From positions 217,564 to 281,563 of the forward strand of contig NMRA01000376.1 in NCBI GenBank assembly GCA_002633005.1: a stretch of 64,000 nt of DNA, written 5' to 3'. Shown piece after piece: positions 1-14,612 of the stretch. The position numbers and the translations under genes were made by a program. The notes beneath the pieces are model-generated. The model searched no databases, had not been told where the DNA came from, and worked only from the letters and a program-made list of their open reading frames with translations. The stretch comes from Phoronis australis. Its lineage: Eukaryota; Phoronida; Phoronidae. Positions within the stretch are counted from its first letter, which is position 1. Every line of letters begins with the position of its first letter.

Positions 1-2586
1 CCTTGTCTTGGAATGGATTCCTAATTCATACCTCCATATCTTTGTCAATCAAGCATGAGTTCAGTTGAATCGTTTACAGCATGTATCTCTACCTGAACTA
101 TTACATCCATTGTGAAATATGTTGAACCAATTATGTAGCATCATTTTATTGCAAACTTTCTCTCAGTTTTTTGTCACAGAATCACGGCTACTGGGTCGCA
201 ATGGTTCGTTATTCCTGGTCACGGATAAGCTTGTAACACTTGGTGCAACTCCTATTTTATTCGTCTCAGTGTCTTTTTCTAACATTAAATTGCCCATGAC
301 TAGTCTGTTCTGCTCATAGGATTTCAATTGTGATGTCGTTATTATGTTGGTGTGTCAGTTTCCATGCATTTTTTCAACATTTGCAGGACTCCCACCTCAC
401 TAAAACGAGTAAGTGCAAAATCTCACAGGTTCGCTTTTCAGCGCAAATTTTGCATGATCGAAAATTCTCTGTGTACTAAGTTGTTATCGGAATGGTTTGA
501 AGACAATAAAACAAACGGCGTTGAATTAAACTGTAAGTTTTCAAAGTTATTAGCAAAATAACGACTATATGTTAATTCTCCTTCGATTTCTAATCACTGC
601 TTACAATTGTTCCGATCAAAGTAGTCATCCTTACAATGTAAGTTCAGTATGACAAAAAAGTTATGATTTCGCCAATTCTGCGAACAGAGGAGAAATGCCG
701 ATTGAACTAAATGCTATCAAGGTCAGCCTTGCTTTGTTTTTCAAGATTGTACCAGACCAGCAATGGCTTGTGGGTGACAGGGTGGTTCGCTTGTGATAAC
801 ATGCAAGTGTTATTGAATTTTTAATAGCTGTAATTAAGAGCAAAACTATCGATATTCGCTTTTCAGAATCAATGGAATACATTTAATGCATTTTGCTTGT
901 AGACCGAGATTACAGACAAGCTGGACAGTTGTTAATTATCGGAATATGTGTTGCTGTGGTGCTACGACAGAGTGACTAAAAAGGAAACACGTGTTCGTCG
1001 GTATTTTAGGATAAAAAGGATTGGTTAGTTCTGATTTGCGCGCGCATCGTTTTGAATCCCACTGCACTGTGTTTTAGAAAAAACGCTCTCAAGTATCACT
1101 GAAGTAAACTAGTCTGTTGGATTTCAAAAGACTACACGAATGATATGCTTTTTAGGTTTTCAAGCAGTACATTGTTGAATTAGTGGTATTTAAAGAATTT
1201 AGTGTAACAAAAGCTAGTAATCGTTTTGAATCCTAAACACCAATATAAACTAATTGCAGAGCTGACTAAAGAACAAAAACGACACCACTTCAAAGGACTT
1301 TAGTCAAACGTGTATTTTTGGCAAAATCGCTTAGAAGTACGTTGTCCCATCGTTTAGGAACCAACGTTTTACAGACACTGACTCATGTGACGTTCTTGGA
1401 CCTCTTTCTAGCTGAGGACATCTAGCGGCGAATTCTTGGAACAACCGTATTTACGAGGTATTGTCAGGTTTGAATAACCGATGACATCTTAGAAAACCTA
1501 TCATCAGAAAAAAAATCTCTTAATTTGTCTTTTTTCGTTTACAACTAAGTTTCTTTTTCTGAGTGGCGCGGCATTTCCTGTTTCATACGGTCATCGTTCC
1601 ATTATTGTTGTTACAGTGAAAGTTACGTGGAAGCCTAGAAAAATGTTCAAATTTGGCTCTAATTTAGGAACAGCGTATCTCAGAAATAAGAGATTAGATT
1701 CATATGAAACTTTCGGATACCATGCTTTGTGAACTGTTCTCCAAAATCCTGTTAGGTATTGTTTTAAAAATGTCCTCCTTTTGCATGAACAGCAGTCAAA
1801 ATTGAACTAGTGATTTTTCAGAAAGATGTCAAAAGTTGCACAAAAGGAAAACGAATTGGTATATTAGGAAACTGTAATCGCGTTTTATTATCAAAGTATA
1901 CGAAATAAGAAATGAAATGATGAGTTTGTAAGTATCTGTGGGTATATTATTATATAAAATATTGTCATCGTACAATGTTTCGTGAGCCAGAGGTCTTTGA
2001 AGATGAAATAAACTAACTAAAAGTAACAGCGCTTTTGAGATTTCATCTTGAATATTTATATCAAACGAAATGTTGTCATGTAATTGTTACCGTTGTTTTT
2101 GGTATAAATATACCTTTTTTTGATAACATTTATTGAAAAGACATGACCACGTGTCCCAATTAATGGGCGACTGTTGTGAAATTAAAAATCAAATACTATA
2201 GACTTTCTACTTTCTGAAAATATATACTATTATTACTATTAAGTTGAAATCAATGGTTTTGTTGTTATTTGGCTGTGGATAAGGTCCTACACATAAACAC
2301 GTAAATTTGTCATGCCATGCCTTTATGTTTTTTGCATTAAAATTTCACGACATACAGGTACCAAAATTTGCACACTGGTTGCTAAAAGTGTTTGAAATGA
2401 CTTAAAAGTCATATGTTGGACAGCATATCCATGGCAATAGAATTAAGTAAACATGTTAAATTCTGTCTCTCCACCTAATAGCTTCATTCCTGAATAGGAC
2501 TGTTTTGGTTTCCGGTGAAGCAAGTTTTTTGTCTTCAGCTTCCGGAAAGATCTTCACACTAGTACGTAGAAGAGGGTACTACCTTT

Positions 2587-3082
2587 CGGAACTTCGGCAA
2601 AAGCTCTTGGTCACGTGTGCGACTATCTTAATTTCTCAGAACACAGAAAGATCAGGGAAATCGAACGTTCTATTTTTCCTTGGCAGGTCTTCGGGTCACA
2701 CTGTCTGTCATCGCAAAACAAAAGGTCTTAGCAAGAGACTCACAGGAAGATAAAAAATCCGAAGGAACTTGCAAAATCGCCAAAATGAAAAGCGAGTGTT
2801 TTCCGAATACGAACTAGACCTTACTAACCTGTCCTAACAAAATTGTGGCCATTGAAGTGTTTGGTCGGGGTGGTTGGAGTGTTGTCTTGTGCGATTGAAT
2901 TCGTTGTTTCCTTTCTATAAGCGAAGATTTTCTGCTTATGTAGAGCAAGCTAGTGTCTTGCAGTTTACAAAACTCATCCCTGGACCCCAGTTTCCACTTC
3001 CTGATTATAGCCCCAAGGAGGAAAATGTCACACACGTGACCAATTACTTTTGTAGAAGATCTGAAACGTAGTTCCGACAGCA
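2587..3082. repeat. Diverged inverted repeat carrying two CACGTG E-boxes
   Basis: The left arm (about 2587-2628) reads TTCGGAACTTCGG...TTGGTCACGTGTGCGAC. The right arm (about 3028-3082) is its reverse complement with gaps, including GTCACACACGTGACCAA (16 of 17 matching). The interior shows no clear protein. It could be a degraded foldback element. Confidence 0.35.
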
Positions 3083-6000
3083 TTTAGTAAGTCTTCAAAT
3101 AAGTTAACCGTTTTAACTGTGTGATCTTGGTGTCTATCTCGGTATTGGGTTGTTTTCCCAGTTGGAAGGATTTTATGTTGCTTGGTCCCACAAATTGTGG
3201 TAAACATGAGCTTCATAGTATACCCTTCAGTTTCACTTGGTTATATACTATTCTCAAAGTGATTGAAAAAACATCATTACTACCATCAAGATCATCATAG
3301 CTATGACATAGAAACAATATAATAAGGACGCCATGTCGTCCCACCTATGGGTCTCGAATTTCGTACTATTTAATTGAAATTAAGTTCTGTTAATCCTGAA
3401 TATATATAAAAATTTCCCTTCGTTGTCAAAAATGAACCAAAACGCTAAGATCGTTTAAAACTTCCATGCTTTGGTCACAGCGCCACATGGTGGCACTTTA
3501 TGTCACATAACTACCGCGTCACACTGAGCTCCAGAAAACAGTGAAAATAATTGATTGTCACCTGAAGGAGTGGGGCATTCGAGGGATAACCGTGTGGCGT
3601 TCCGTATTCTTGCGAGAAAAACAAGATCATACAAGACGACCCAAAATCACCTTCGAGACCTTACCAGCGTAACTTAGGAGATGCAACTAAATTGTTTCTT
3701 GCCAGACTAGTGAGATAACGGGAGTAAAAAGCGATTGTTTTGCGAGTAAGCGTAGACTAGCACAGAGAGCAGGCTATTACGCTCTTCACAGAAAATGAAC
3801 TTTGCGTTATAGCTTTATATGCAGTCCGTTTGCCACCCGCAACACCTCGTATTTTTTAAAAACTTCAAATCATTAAGTATCTCATGATGCAACACTGGTC
3901 GTTTGACTTACATTTTTTCATTCTGAACACTGCAACTTAAGTTGTTTCCGCGCAACCATAACTCTTATAAAACTGAACAAATTAGGGTTTTCAATATTGA
4001 GAATGGCTTGCCGAAACTGAGAGTTTGTCTGCTAGACTTCATTTGGTTACCATGACAACTTTTCTTAGAAATGAATTTTATTCACTTCACAAGGCTAAGA
4101 GCATTTGTACTTAACAAACTATGGGTATCGAGGGGGAACTTTATTTTAAAATGTTGCCAGTTGCGTTTATTAAGCATCACTTTTAGTATATCAGTTCAAG
4201 TAATATATGGTTTGACAACTACAGGAGAAAATAAATTAATTTTTCTATGATCACTAAGTTGTCGTTTTTTGTCTGTGAAAATTAGTTTGGGTAATTAATA
4301 GATTTCTTTCTTTCATAAATTCAGTTGTTGTTTTTCTAAGTTTTCTATTGTTTTTTGCATTGACCTACCAAATTAGAGATGATTTAGTACATCTGCTGCA
4401 TGTAGTATCGTTTGTTGTTATTTAGTTCCTTTAAAATTGAAGACCGTTACAGGGCGGTTCTCTCCAGTTCTTGCGGTGGGAATGTAGCGACCTCTGTGCA
4501 GGTGACTGATATTAAATGAAAAGAATTAATGTAAGTTTTAGAGATCTTTAATTAAGAATCCATTCAAATTCTTAAGAGTACAATACTGAGGCAATTGAGA
4601 TTAAATGGACTCCATTGAACGCGTAGTCATTTGAGACTGATTGCCAAACGCGCACAAAAGAGCATAGAGTCCTTTCACTTGTAAGACATCAGTTCTAACA
4701 ATCGTGACGAGAAGTAGATTTTGCAATAGAATTAAGCACTGTAGACAACCGCTGTTCTACTTCGGGCTACAGTTTGTTAAGTCTCTATAGTGCTTTTAGT
4801 ACGCATATACATTATGTAATCCGCTTTATGCGTGCTCTGATCGAAACCTCACTTGTTGGACGCTGTTTTGACCAGGTGTTGAAGTTGACACTCGGTCCAG
4901 CTAACTATATTTGATCACTCGTTAAAACATGAACTCTGCAGTCATCTCGTGGTGCGAACACATTTGTAATGTAGAATCTTTTGATTTCTCAAGTCGATAG
5001 TTATTGACTTAAACGCGATGTGTTTACCCCACTCGCTACTGTTACACCTCGCCTTTAATGGAACTATTATGAGAGCCTCAGTTTTTAGCAAATTGAGGCA
5101 CGCGTATTAAAACATTTATATTTTATTTGGTAAGTCTTTATATCAACAAAAGGTAAGTGGTAACAGCCCAGTTTCCTCTTTTCATGAAACGGATTCATTA
5201 TCTTCTATTTACAACTCGCATTATATCACAGTTAGTGAATTAGCATTGTCGTTTAGCTCCTAAATTCACAATTCAGTTTTTGTCGCTTGCACTATTCTCT
5301 AGTAATGCGTTATTGTAAACGCACGAAAAGGTAACATCTTGAAAACCTTTGGATAAGTTTTCTCACGAAAAAGCGATGAGATCTGTTTAGTCGAAGACAG
5401 CGTGCTAATCTGTTTACTCTCTAGGCCTCAGTGTTGGGTCTATTTGTTATTAAATTAAAAGGTTATTTCATAAAACTTGGCAATGATTACTACCACACAA
5501 AGTGCGCTGGCGCCATTTGGCCCACTTTGAAATATCAAATGGCGATCATCATACTCTTTACTGTTGCGTAAGACACAACATTTGAAAGTTTTGAGATATG
5601 GTCTTTTTAGCGTGAAGTGTGAAAAGTCTAAATACAAATAAACATTCTCTATATATGACCCACAGAGTTAATGACGTCAATCGGATGCTTGATCAAATCA
5701 GGAGGTCTTTAAAAAAGTGTACTATACACGCATTATTGGTTTTGTGAAAAATCTACTGTAAACAAACTCAGAAATGCCACGCTTTTGGCACAAAATGCTG
5801 GTCACATGAATTTCATAAAACTGGTTCTTCGTAGTCACAACAGATGTTGGCGGATTGACATAAATTTCTCAACTACTGAGTTTTTGGGAGGATGCGAGTG
5901 CTGCACAAACCAGAACATTAGACTGCAGTATTGTTAACAGTGTTTGTTTCCTGAAAATGTGTAACTTTGCGGTACCTGTTTAATTTTCAACAAGTAAAAC

Positions 6001-6805
6001 ATATCGATCCATGCAAATTATGAATCAAGGGCGCTAGTTAAAATACGCAAGTTAAGTCGTTCATACATTACCAATTAAGTTGACGCATGACTTGCGAGAG
6101 TTAGATAGATGAGGCTTAAAATGTGTTTGTATTGTAATCCGTTTAACGTGTGAATTTATACTTAATTAAAGTACAGTCTGGTAATCTCTCTGACGAATTA
6201 AGGTGAAAATGAGATTAACACGAAATCTATCTTCCCCAAACGCATGTTCGGGTTATTCAATTGTGTTAATCCTTACTTAGAAATAAATTATCTTGCTGTG
6301 ACTTTCTAGTTTTTGGCATCTTTGTTTGTTGGTTGGTATGATTGTTTGTGTATCTACTTAATTATTACTATTTGACGTAAATAATAGTATTTTGTTCTAT
6401 TGGACTTATACAGAAAGAATGGTGGCCAACTCAAAACATGGATTAATCTGTTAATTCGAGGGTCGGATTATCCGTCTAACTGTTGACATACAATTCATTT
6501 TGCATCGTGTTAACAACACAGACCAAAATTCTTTGATCACGATAATAACTGTAGCAGGCCAAATGAAATTAAGTTTTGCTTTGATTTTATAGAAGCAGCA
6601 GAATGTATTAGTCGTGTGTTTTTAATAATCATATGACTTAAAACCTCACCTATGACCACTCCTGCTTACGATAGATGTTAGAATCAAATTGTGATTTTGT
6701 CTATTCTTACTCTTAGATTTGGCTTCCATCTATGTGAAAGAAAAGAAATGTGAACTTCTAAAACTTGTGTATTTGGTCCTTTTTCGCGTACTTTATCCTT
6801 CTTTG

Positions 6806-6813
6806 ACACACAC

Positions 6814-6862
<49 letters not shown>
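6806..6862. repeat. (CA)n microsatellite
   Basis: About 28 CA units with a single CG interruption near 6818. The predicted peptides across it are artefacts of the repeat. Confidence 0.97.
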
Positions 6863-6863
<1 letters not shown>

Positions 6864-9837
6864 GCACTGGAAACTCGCGAGAAAGCTGCTTTTACAGAAC
6901 GGAAACGAATTTAAGACCAAAACTAAATTAATAAAAAATTATTCCCAAATGGTATTTATTCTACATAACGTCTTGTTTTTGAAATGAACAGATCAAAAAT
7001 TGAATGTTCAATCTAATTTTCAAATTTCTGGAGATGTACATGTACATGTACAGCACCTACAAAATGGCCGCGACACCCAATTCATTGACGCTGAACTTCA
7101 CGTGTTAAAAACTCAAACACGATAGTAAAAAAAGCAACTTAGATCTGCTGGGCAGTAACTTTTATTTATTTTTAGTGATGGTTTCTACTCTTCCACTGGT
7201 GATATCCAAGCTCTATAATAGCAAGGGAAAGCTTGTCGTTAAAGTTATATTAAGCACTACATGGGCGGCACAAAAATTTCCAACTTCATAGTAAGATAAA
7301 ATGAGTATAACACCTGTTAACCTGCTATATTTCACGACTCCATTTTTGTGACGATTGTAAAATTAAATCGAATCATTCGACACTCGCCATTATGCGAAAC
7401 CGGATGTCCCAAGGTAATAGTCATATTACCTAAACAGTGCTCAATTTAACTTTAGAACTTATTATTTCGCTGTTGGCAAACAGGTAGTAAAATAAAAGTT
7501 AATCCACCAAATTCGATGTATTCCTTCCGTTAAATGTTTACTACATTCAGTAAAGTTCGAGCCGCAAAACGCACTAAATGTTGGTGTCGGCACAGACCAA
7601 AAGTAGCATGCGATTATTGCCTAACTTAAAGTCCATTTTTCTACGAGCTATTATTTCTGTTTTGTGATAAAGTTCCTGTCTATTTTTTAGTTTTTGTAAG
7701 TACGTGTAATAGTATACAAAGATGGGAGGACTGCATCCCGAAAACCAAAGCATAAGTATCATAGTAGGTTGCACTTATAACGAAAACAATTTTTTTTGAG
7801 AAATGACATTGTCATTTTTTGAGAAAAGTAAGAGATTAAGCATTAGAAAAATCCGAAAAATTAAACAATGTTCTTTTAAACGAACAGACAAGAAACCTCT
7901 GCTTTGCTTTTCTTCCATTAGTAACCCGTAAACACACTATAAACAACAATTCTACACATTTAATGTCGTTTGTCAAAAAATAGTTTTAATTTAGAAATCT
8001 TAAATTATTCCTTACTTAGCTTGGATGTGATTTCTGTGCTTGGAAAGAAATGAGAGACCATTATCGCTTGAGACTGGGTTCAAAACATTGCTGTTTTGAT
8101 TGGGACTTGACAAGACTTGTTGGTTTGTGTGCCGATCACGGTCTCCAGTAATAACGAACTGTTCAGTTTTCTAATGCACAGAAAGCACCACTTTTATAAC
8201 CGTAGGTAGTCTTAATCATAAATTACCTTTGGGTAGAAGGCGGGCACATACTTGTAGCATTGTAGGCGTTATTTTCAATAACACGGCTCGTTTGCCCACG
8301 TTCCTAATTTAACGCGGACAGACTTCCAACGTTACTGTACCTGTCTTGTATAAGTCTACTGCTTCATTTTACATGCCGTGGGGCAAAATCAACTGGAATA
8401 TCTAAAATGTCCTAATTAGCATACTTACGAGATGTACTGTAACTAACAGGGATTTTGAAAGATGGGCGGCATTCTTATTCATGGGAAGTTTGTAGGCGAA
8501 ACTGGGCGAAGTGAGCAATTTCGATCACACGTAATCCTCGGCAAGAGGACTAGTAATAGGTGCACGTAGCTTAAAAGACACTCGATTACTGTGACACGAA
8601 TTCACACGGGAAATTTGGGGAATTAAAAAATTGAGTAATCCATTCTGTATTTGAGAGCGAAGAACGTCATAAACATTGAGGTGTTTTATCAGTTCTCTGT
8701 GTAAGTCTGAATATCAGGTTATGACAAATTAATTTAAATTCTGAAGCGTTTTCTTGAGTCCCTGATGGTTTCGATACTCTTACTGGTAACGGGGATAGAA
8801 TTCTATCACGGTAAGGCGTATTATGAGACTGATTTTATGAGAGTAAAAAAGCCAAATTTGATTTTCGTCTTACGCAGCTAAACAAGACGAAACGCAGCTT
8901 TAAGTACGAACCTCAAAGACGCTCCGTCATCCTTGTCAAACGTCAAAAGTAAGCATCGTGTTTCAAAATTCTTTACAATCTCTGTTAAATCGGCAAGCGT
9001 GACTCAACTGCTTTTCCCGAGTTAATCAAGGGTTCTGAGGGAAAGACTATATACTCCCCTTGCACCATTTTGTGACTCGCTCAATATTTCAGTTGAATAG
9101 TGTTTTACTTCTCAGACTAACTAATTGCATGGTAGCATATGAACGAGCCTAAACGGGTGAATTCACTAAAATTGGATAAGTGTCTATTTCACGATGTCAA
9201 ACTTCAGCCTCCTTATGCCACAGGAGCTGGTGCAACGTGCCCGTAAAAATACAATTACAACAAACCAATTCGCCTTTCATCTGTACGACATTTGGGAGGA
9301 AATCGTATCTGCCAATTCATTGCCATTCAACTAAAATGTGATTACAAGTTCAACAGACCGTTCAGTCTCGTTAATCGTAACGTGTAATCAAGTACTCAAA
9401 ATTCTTGACAGAATTTTCTATGACTGTGTTGTCACCCAACACTGTTTTACAGGTGGTCTGAATTGTTTTTATCGTTCATAGGTGACAAATAAACCTCAAA
9501 AAACACCAATGACATTGATATACGAACATCAGTTGACAAGGCGGACATCAATTGTGAATGAAAGTCGTTGTTGGAGTTAATACCAATAGACAGGAATGCT
9601 AAAAGTTAATTTCAATTTTACAAAAGGCAGACGGTGTCGATAGCATGCAATTTAAAATGAATTAGACTCTATTTAAGATCGTGGCGATAATTATAGTGCA
9701 CTAACTTTATAGGCATAAGTGTTTCTTTCTTTGCACGAGTTGCAATATGTTATTTAAATGTATTTTTGTCTGAAAAAATGGCCAATGTTTGGAAAAATGA
9801 TTGAAAAACGAGCATCTTCTATGAAATGAGAAGCAAG

Positions 9838-10215
9838 CTGATCAACACGGCTCACGCACTTATATGTATGAACACTGTTAAACTCGGCTCACGAACTTAT
9901 ACACCGAGTTCACTGAGTCACAAATTACGCACTCAAAAAGCCCTTCTCATGGATACAAGTCCTTTAACAACCACGTGGGTGAGCAGCAAAAACTCTGTGG
10001 GTTTTGTTTACTTGAGTCGGAGTCGTGTTTGTGGTCCTTGAGTCGTGCTTGCTAGAGGATGCAAGTCCGTGAGTCTTGCTTTTTGGATACTGTAAGCCGA
10101 GTAGTTTTGCGAGTGCGGGCAAAAGTTTTTGAGTAAGTGAACTGAGTTTACAGGTCCGTGAGCTAAGTTCAGTTATGTCCGTGAGTGCGTGAGCGGTATT
10201 GCTGGAGTAGCCCGG
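9838..10215. repeat. Large imperfect palindrome (foldback element, about 380 bp)
   Basis: The left arm from 9838 (CGGCTCACGCACT, then GGCTCACGAAC, then CGAGTTCACTGAGTCACAAA, then GCACTC) matches in the same order the reverse complement of the right arm ending near 10215 (CCGCTCACGCACT, AGCTCACGGAC, CTCAGTTCACTTACTCAAAA, GCACTC). Both arms are built from short TCAC/GTGA-rich repeats. No transposase or clear target-site duplication is visible. Likely a foldback or MITE-like element. Confidence 0.65.
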
Positions 10216-10690
10216 ATGCACAATTCAATATGGCCGTGTTAACTAACAGTAAATAGAGTTTTTTGGTAACTTGCGTCGTGCTTTTTACATTGACGAATGC
10301 GTTCCAACAATGTTTGGGTTGTGCTGACATATCATCAATAAAATTACGCGTAACGAGGATACCTGAAATGAACAATGTCTTATTTCGAAGAACACAAATG
10401 CGCTCGTATTTGCAGTTCTGCCATTTATAGTGCAGGCCCAAGTCGATTCTTCGTGAAAAGGGAATACTTTCAAATTGACAAACTGAAACTGGCACAGAGG
10501 CTCTCATCAAACCTTTGTCAGAGCTACAACGTATCTCATTAGTGTGATTATTTTTTTCATTCACGGCGATCGTGGTTATTGGATAATGAGTTATCCAATT
10601 ATCGGAATTAAAAACACCACCATCGGGATTTGTAGACATTTTGTCATGAAAATGTGTGAGTCGAAATAACATTGTGTAGCTCGTTTTCAC
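10169..10690 (-). other. 173-codon open reading frame, not recognised
   Basis: This is among the longest open frames outside the Irx exons. It starts MKTSYTMLFRLTHFHDK and shows no domain, signal peptide or membrane segment I can name. Its end overlaps the palindrome at 9838-10215, and its surroundings are CpG-normal intergenic sequence. The length is within what chance gives in 64 kb, so it is probably not a gene. Confidence 0.12.
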
Positions 10691-13600
10691 TGTTATCTAA
10701 TTATAGTCACACCAATTTGGGCGCGTAGGGAAGTTTTGCGTAGAATGTAGTAAAATAGTTGGCTTAATTTAATTAGTGTAAATCTCAGGCTGGTTTCCCA
10801 ATCGCCAATCACCTTAATTTGTGTCGCGAATCCATCACTGTTATCGGATAACGAAGTAATTACACGACTCATAGTACTACGCGTTCCCTTCATTTTAATT
10901 CATGTCTACAGTCAAACGATTTGACGGCTGAGTAAGAACCAAATCCCAAAACAATTCTTGGGTTTCATTAAATTAAACGCGCACATTTTTCTACTAGATA
11001 ATACATTTTATCGATTTCGCATGAGAATCTGGCGTTTATCTTGATTTTTGTATAATAATCAATTCAATTTAACGTAAAGAAGTACTCCCAAAAATACACG
11101 ACACAGTGGACACGGCAAAAAATATCCCACAATTTAACTTTGAGTGACGATAATGAGATTACATATCTAGTTCATTACACTACAAGAAAGTATTCAAAGC
11201 TTAACGCTACATTTTCTACTACTTAGGTATACGTACAAGCATCGATGATGTTGTACAGAAAATCGATCCTCAAACATGCCAGCTGGTGGTTTTCTCGGCT
11301 ATGTTCCCCGTGTTTAACACGCAATATCGTGCTAAAAACTTTAAATCGTAGGTATCGAACATGTTCTAATTAATTTTCTCCTTTGATGGTAAATAGATGG
11401 CGGGGTTCAATTAACTGAAGAGCTGATTAAGTTTTTCTTCAGCTACGCACGTCAGCTTTATAAACATCAACGTGACACCAGTCGAGAGTTGAAACATAGT
11501 CAGTTTCCCATCCCGGCAAGACCACTCGCATGCTCATACTCTGTCGGATCCCAAAGCACTCAACTTAATTCGCTNCCCCCCCCCCCCCCCTTCATCTCCC
11601 TTCAATTTCCCTGTTACACTTCACGTGGTTGTCCTCCCTACTAGTCTAAAACCTAATCGATCCCCACCTACATCGAGTTATCATTCTTTCTCATAAATGG
11701 CGTTTTCCTTATAAAACCGAGTGAACACACACAAACAGCCTCAAGTAATTTTATACGGTAATGTAAATTCTAACTGCTACTAATTCCGTTTGTTTCCTCC
11801 TTAGATACCAAAGCGACATTTTGTCGTTAACGGAACTGAAGCAAGGAGAACCGAGACGGAACTGCACAACAAAAGGAAAATTATATTGTGTTAGGAGCAG
11901 TTAAATCAATAAATTAAATTATTAAGATATTTAAATGGTACATTAAAGCTTGCCCTAAATATTGCCTTGACAAACAAAAATTTGGCTTTTATCTTGATCT
12001 ACCTTGAGCATATTAGCCAGTCAACATTCAACATATCTTAAACATGCAAAGACCCCACTGATCGGATATAATGTAAACAGTGTAAAATACCATTCAAATA
12101 TTGTAAAATCGCATTTGAGATTATAGTTTTTGATGTGTTGATAACTAAAACTCTAGTATCAGGTCACAAACATTGTGAAACAAACTGTCTCTCTAACTGA
12201 GCGATAACGAAAAAATGTGCGTCCTAGTCTAGACTTTGGCTTTGCTATTCTGTATTTCAAATGTCAAACTTAACAAAAGTACATTTTGTGATCGTGAACC
12301 TCATTTAGACACTCGTACTTTCAGAAAATTTCTAGTTTATTTTGGCATTTGATTTTAGGAGTGCAATGAATGTTAACTGTCAGTGCGTCATTGCATGAAT
12401 ATGGGGATGACGGGACCTTTTATTGAAGTGGCCCGAAAACAACCAAACACTTGCGAATCCAATTACTAGATGGGGCTCCTCTTGTCATCCGCCACATTAC
12501 GTGGCTTGAGACTCCAGAAAACAGGATTACAATGCAGAAAGTACTGTAGACGTAATCATTTAGCGGTGATATAAATCCCTTTCCACACTTAAGCACAGTT
12601 TTAAAGGCTTCAGTCTTCTGTAGATTAATTTTGTTACATATAATTCACAATAATCGCCATTTTCACGTGTCTCCACAAGTGACACCTGTCTCGAACGTTT
12701 CCAGAAATTTTGTTTTTTGTAGGCCAGTATTCATTTACGTGTATGGCTTTGGTGATCGCTTGTAACTGATGTGGAAAATTAAGTATTTTCAAGCAATTCT
12801 TCATGTATGATGAATGAAAAAGCAATAAAGCATTGAATCTTGAGGTGAAACTCGTAGGCGAAAATGACGACGGAAGAGTGATATATTTTCGGGTTCCATT
12901 ATAATTTCTGACTTTCTTATGCAGCTACTGCATAGCGAGTCTCTTTCTACTATGATTGTTGTCTCGTTATGAAAACACGAACGCGCATGGCTGCTTTCGA
13001 ATGCCATGCATGTGGTTTCCTGTTCATTGCATGTCACACGTCCGTTTCTCCTTAAGACAAGAATGGCTATACCAATAAGGTAGAAAGCTGTTTGTTGTAA
13101 AGATTATAATACATGTCAAGTTTTACATTCAAATAACCAACACCTATATTTACAAGTATTTTACAATTAGCAAAAGCATTATGACTTGTCAACCCTTTAT
13201 CAAATAGTATTGACAAGTTAATCCGGATCAGTTAAAAAATTCATGTTTAATGCGACTTAACGGACCGGGATACACTAGATGGCTAAATACGCGAATTCAA
13301 GAAAGAAAGTGGGTTTATAAACTTAAGTCGATATTTGGGATTAGATTACAGCCGATTAAACACAGCGTACACTTCTACAATTACTGTCGTAAAAAGCTAC
13401 GAAACGTTTGTCAGTCACTTATGTGAAAGTTAGAACTTTCATTATATTCTGTACAATATCGATGCTCTAGCAAATTGTTTAGTGACTTCCTATGGATTCC
13501 TTTTCAATTTACTGGTGCCGTGAGTTAAGGAAAGCTGTTAAATGGGAAAGAGTTTAAAAATAACAATCGTATTTTATTTTACAAATATCAAACTTATTGA

Positions 13601-14505
13601 TTCAATTTCCTCTTGTTTCCATAGTGGCTCGCTGTATTTGAGTACACGTCACTGCCTTCTAATTTTCGTCTTTGTATTCACGATATAATAGAATTGAAAG
13701 TGCATACGGGATGGCATCGAACAAAAAAAAATGGAGAAAATTTGTCAACAGTGGATTTCACGGTATCTCTGTTCGAATTGGTAACACGATCTGTTTAAGA
13801 TACACGCAGCTGAGAGGGTTTTAGAACTTGAGTGAAGAGGTCGTTGTACAGGGTGACAGCGCTCATGTATTATGAGCGTTACTACTTGTTAGCGCATCTA
13901 CTGTTTAGCAAGATCATGACCCCAAGTTGTCGAACTTATCCATCAAACAATGTTTTTGTGATGCCGAACGCTCGCACGTATAGTAAAGTTTGTTCAAAGT
14001 CGAACAAAAATGTTTTAAGCCGTCTTTTTCCGTATTTTAAAGGCTTGCTGATTGCATTTGCTTTGTAGTAAGTTTTGAGAGCATAAACTATAAACTTTGA
14101 TGACGAAGAAACCTAAGATGAAACGAAATTTTCTGTTGGCTTATTTTTGCAGAAATAATGATGAACAATCATTTCAATTTTTCGCCCTTATGTGTTTTGA
14201 AGAAACTTTACCAAACCTTTAAACATAAGACACACATAATACTTGCGTTAATCGCAGAGGTACGCAGTCAAAATAGAAAATATAGAAACATTTTCTCATT
14301 GTTTTATTTTGGTTGAGTAGAGTTAAATTTAGTTATGTGGAGCCTATAACGTAGTTCACAAAACTGATAGATCTGCGGTGCGTGACAATTGAAAAAAAGC
14401 AGAAATTAGAACGAGAAGTTCCTGTCATTGCTTTTCCATTCTCATGAAGGACACAGCGGCATAGTACGCGTGTGCAAAAAATACATCATATACCGCACCA
14501 CGTTT
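10691..14505. other. Gene-free region
   Basis: Non-coding AT-rich sequence without recognised repeats, apart from a C homopolymer with an ambiguous base at 11575-11590. No exon with splice signals and family resemblance was found. Confidence 0.45.
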
Positions 14506-14612
14506 NNNNNNNNNNNNNNNNNNNNNNNNNNNNNNNNNNNNNNNNNNNNNNNNNNNNNNNNNNNNNNNNNNNNNNNNNNNNNNNNNNNNNNNNNNNNNNN
14601 NNNNNNNNNNNN
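14506..14612. other. Assembly gap (107 N)
   Basis: A run of undetermined bases. Its right edge coincides exactly with the left arm of an inverted repeat (14613-14884), which may be why assembly failed here. Any frame translated across it is meaningless. Confidence 0.99.

Larger units (their letters stand above)
1..9836. other. Gene-free AT-rich region
   Basis: I find no supportable coding exon here. All open frames are short and unlike any family I know. The stretch contains the CA microsatellite at 6.8 kb, a diverged inverted repeat at 2.6-3.1 kb, a triple TGTACA palindrome (about 7034-7051), a perfect CRE-like TGACGTCA at 5672 and an octamer ATGCAAAT at 6011. CpG is not depleted. Confidence 0.5.

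Noticed and set aside
6684-6931. His/Thr and Cys/Val repeat proteins
   Set aside because: Translations of the CA microsatellite.
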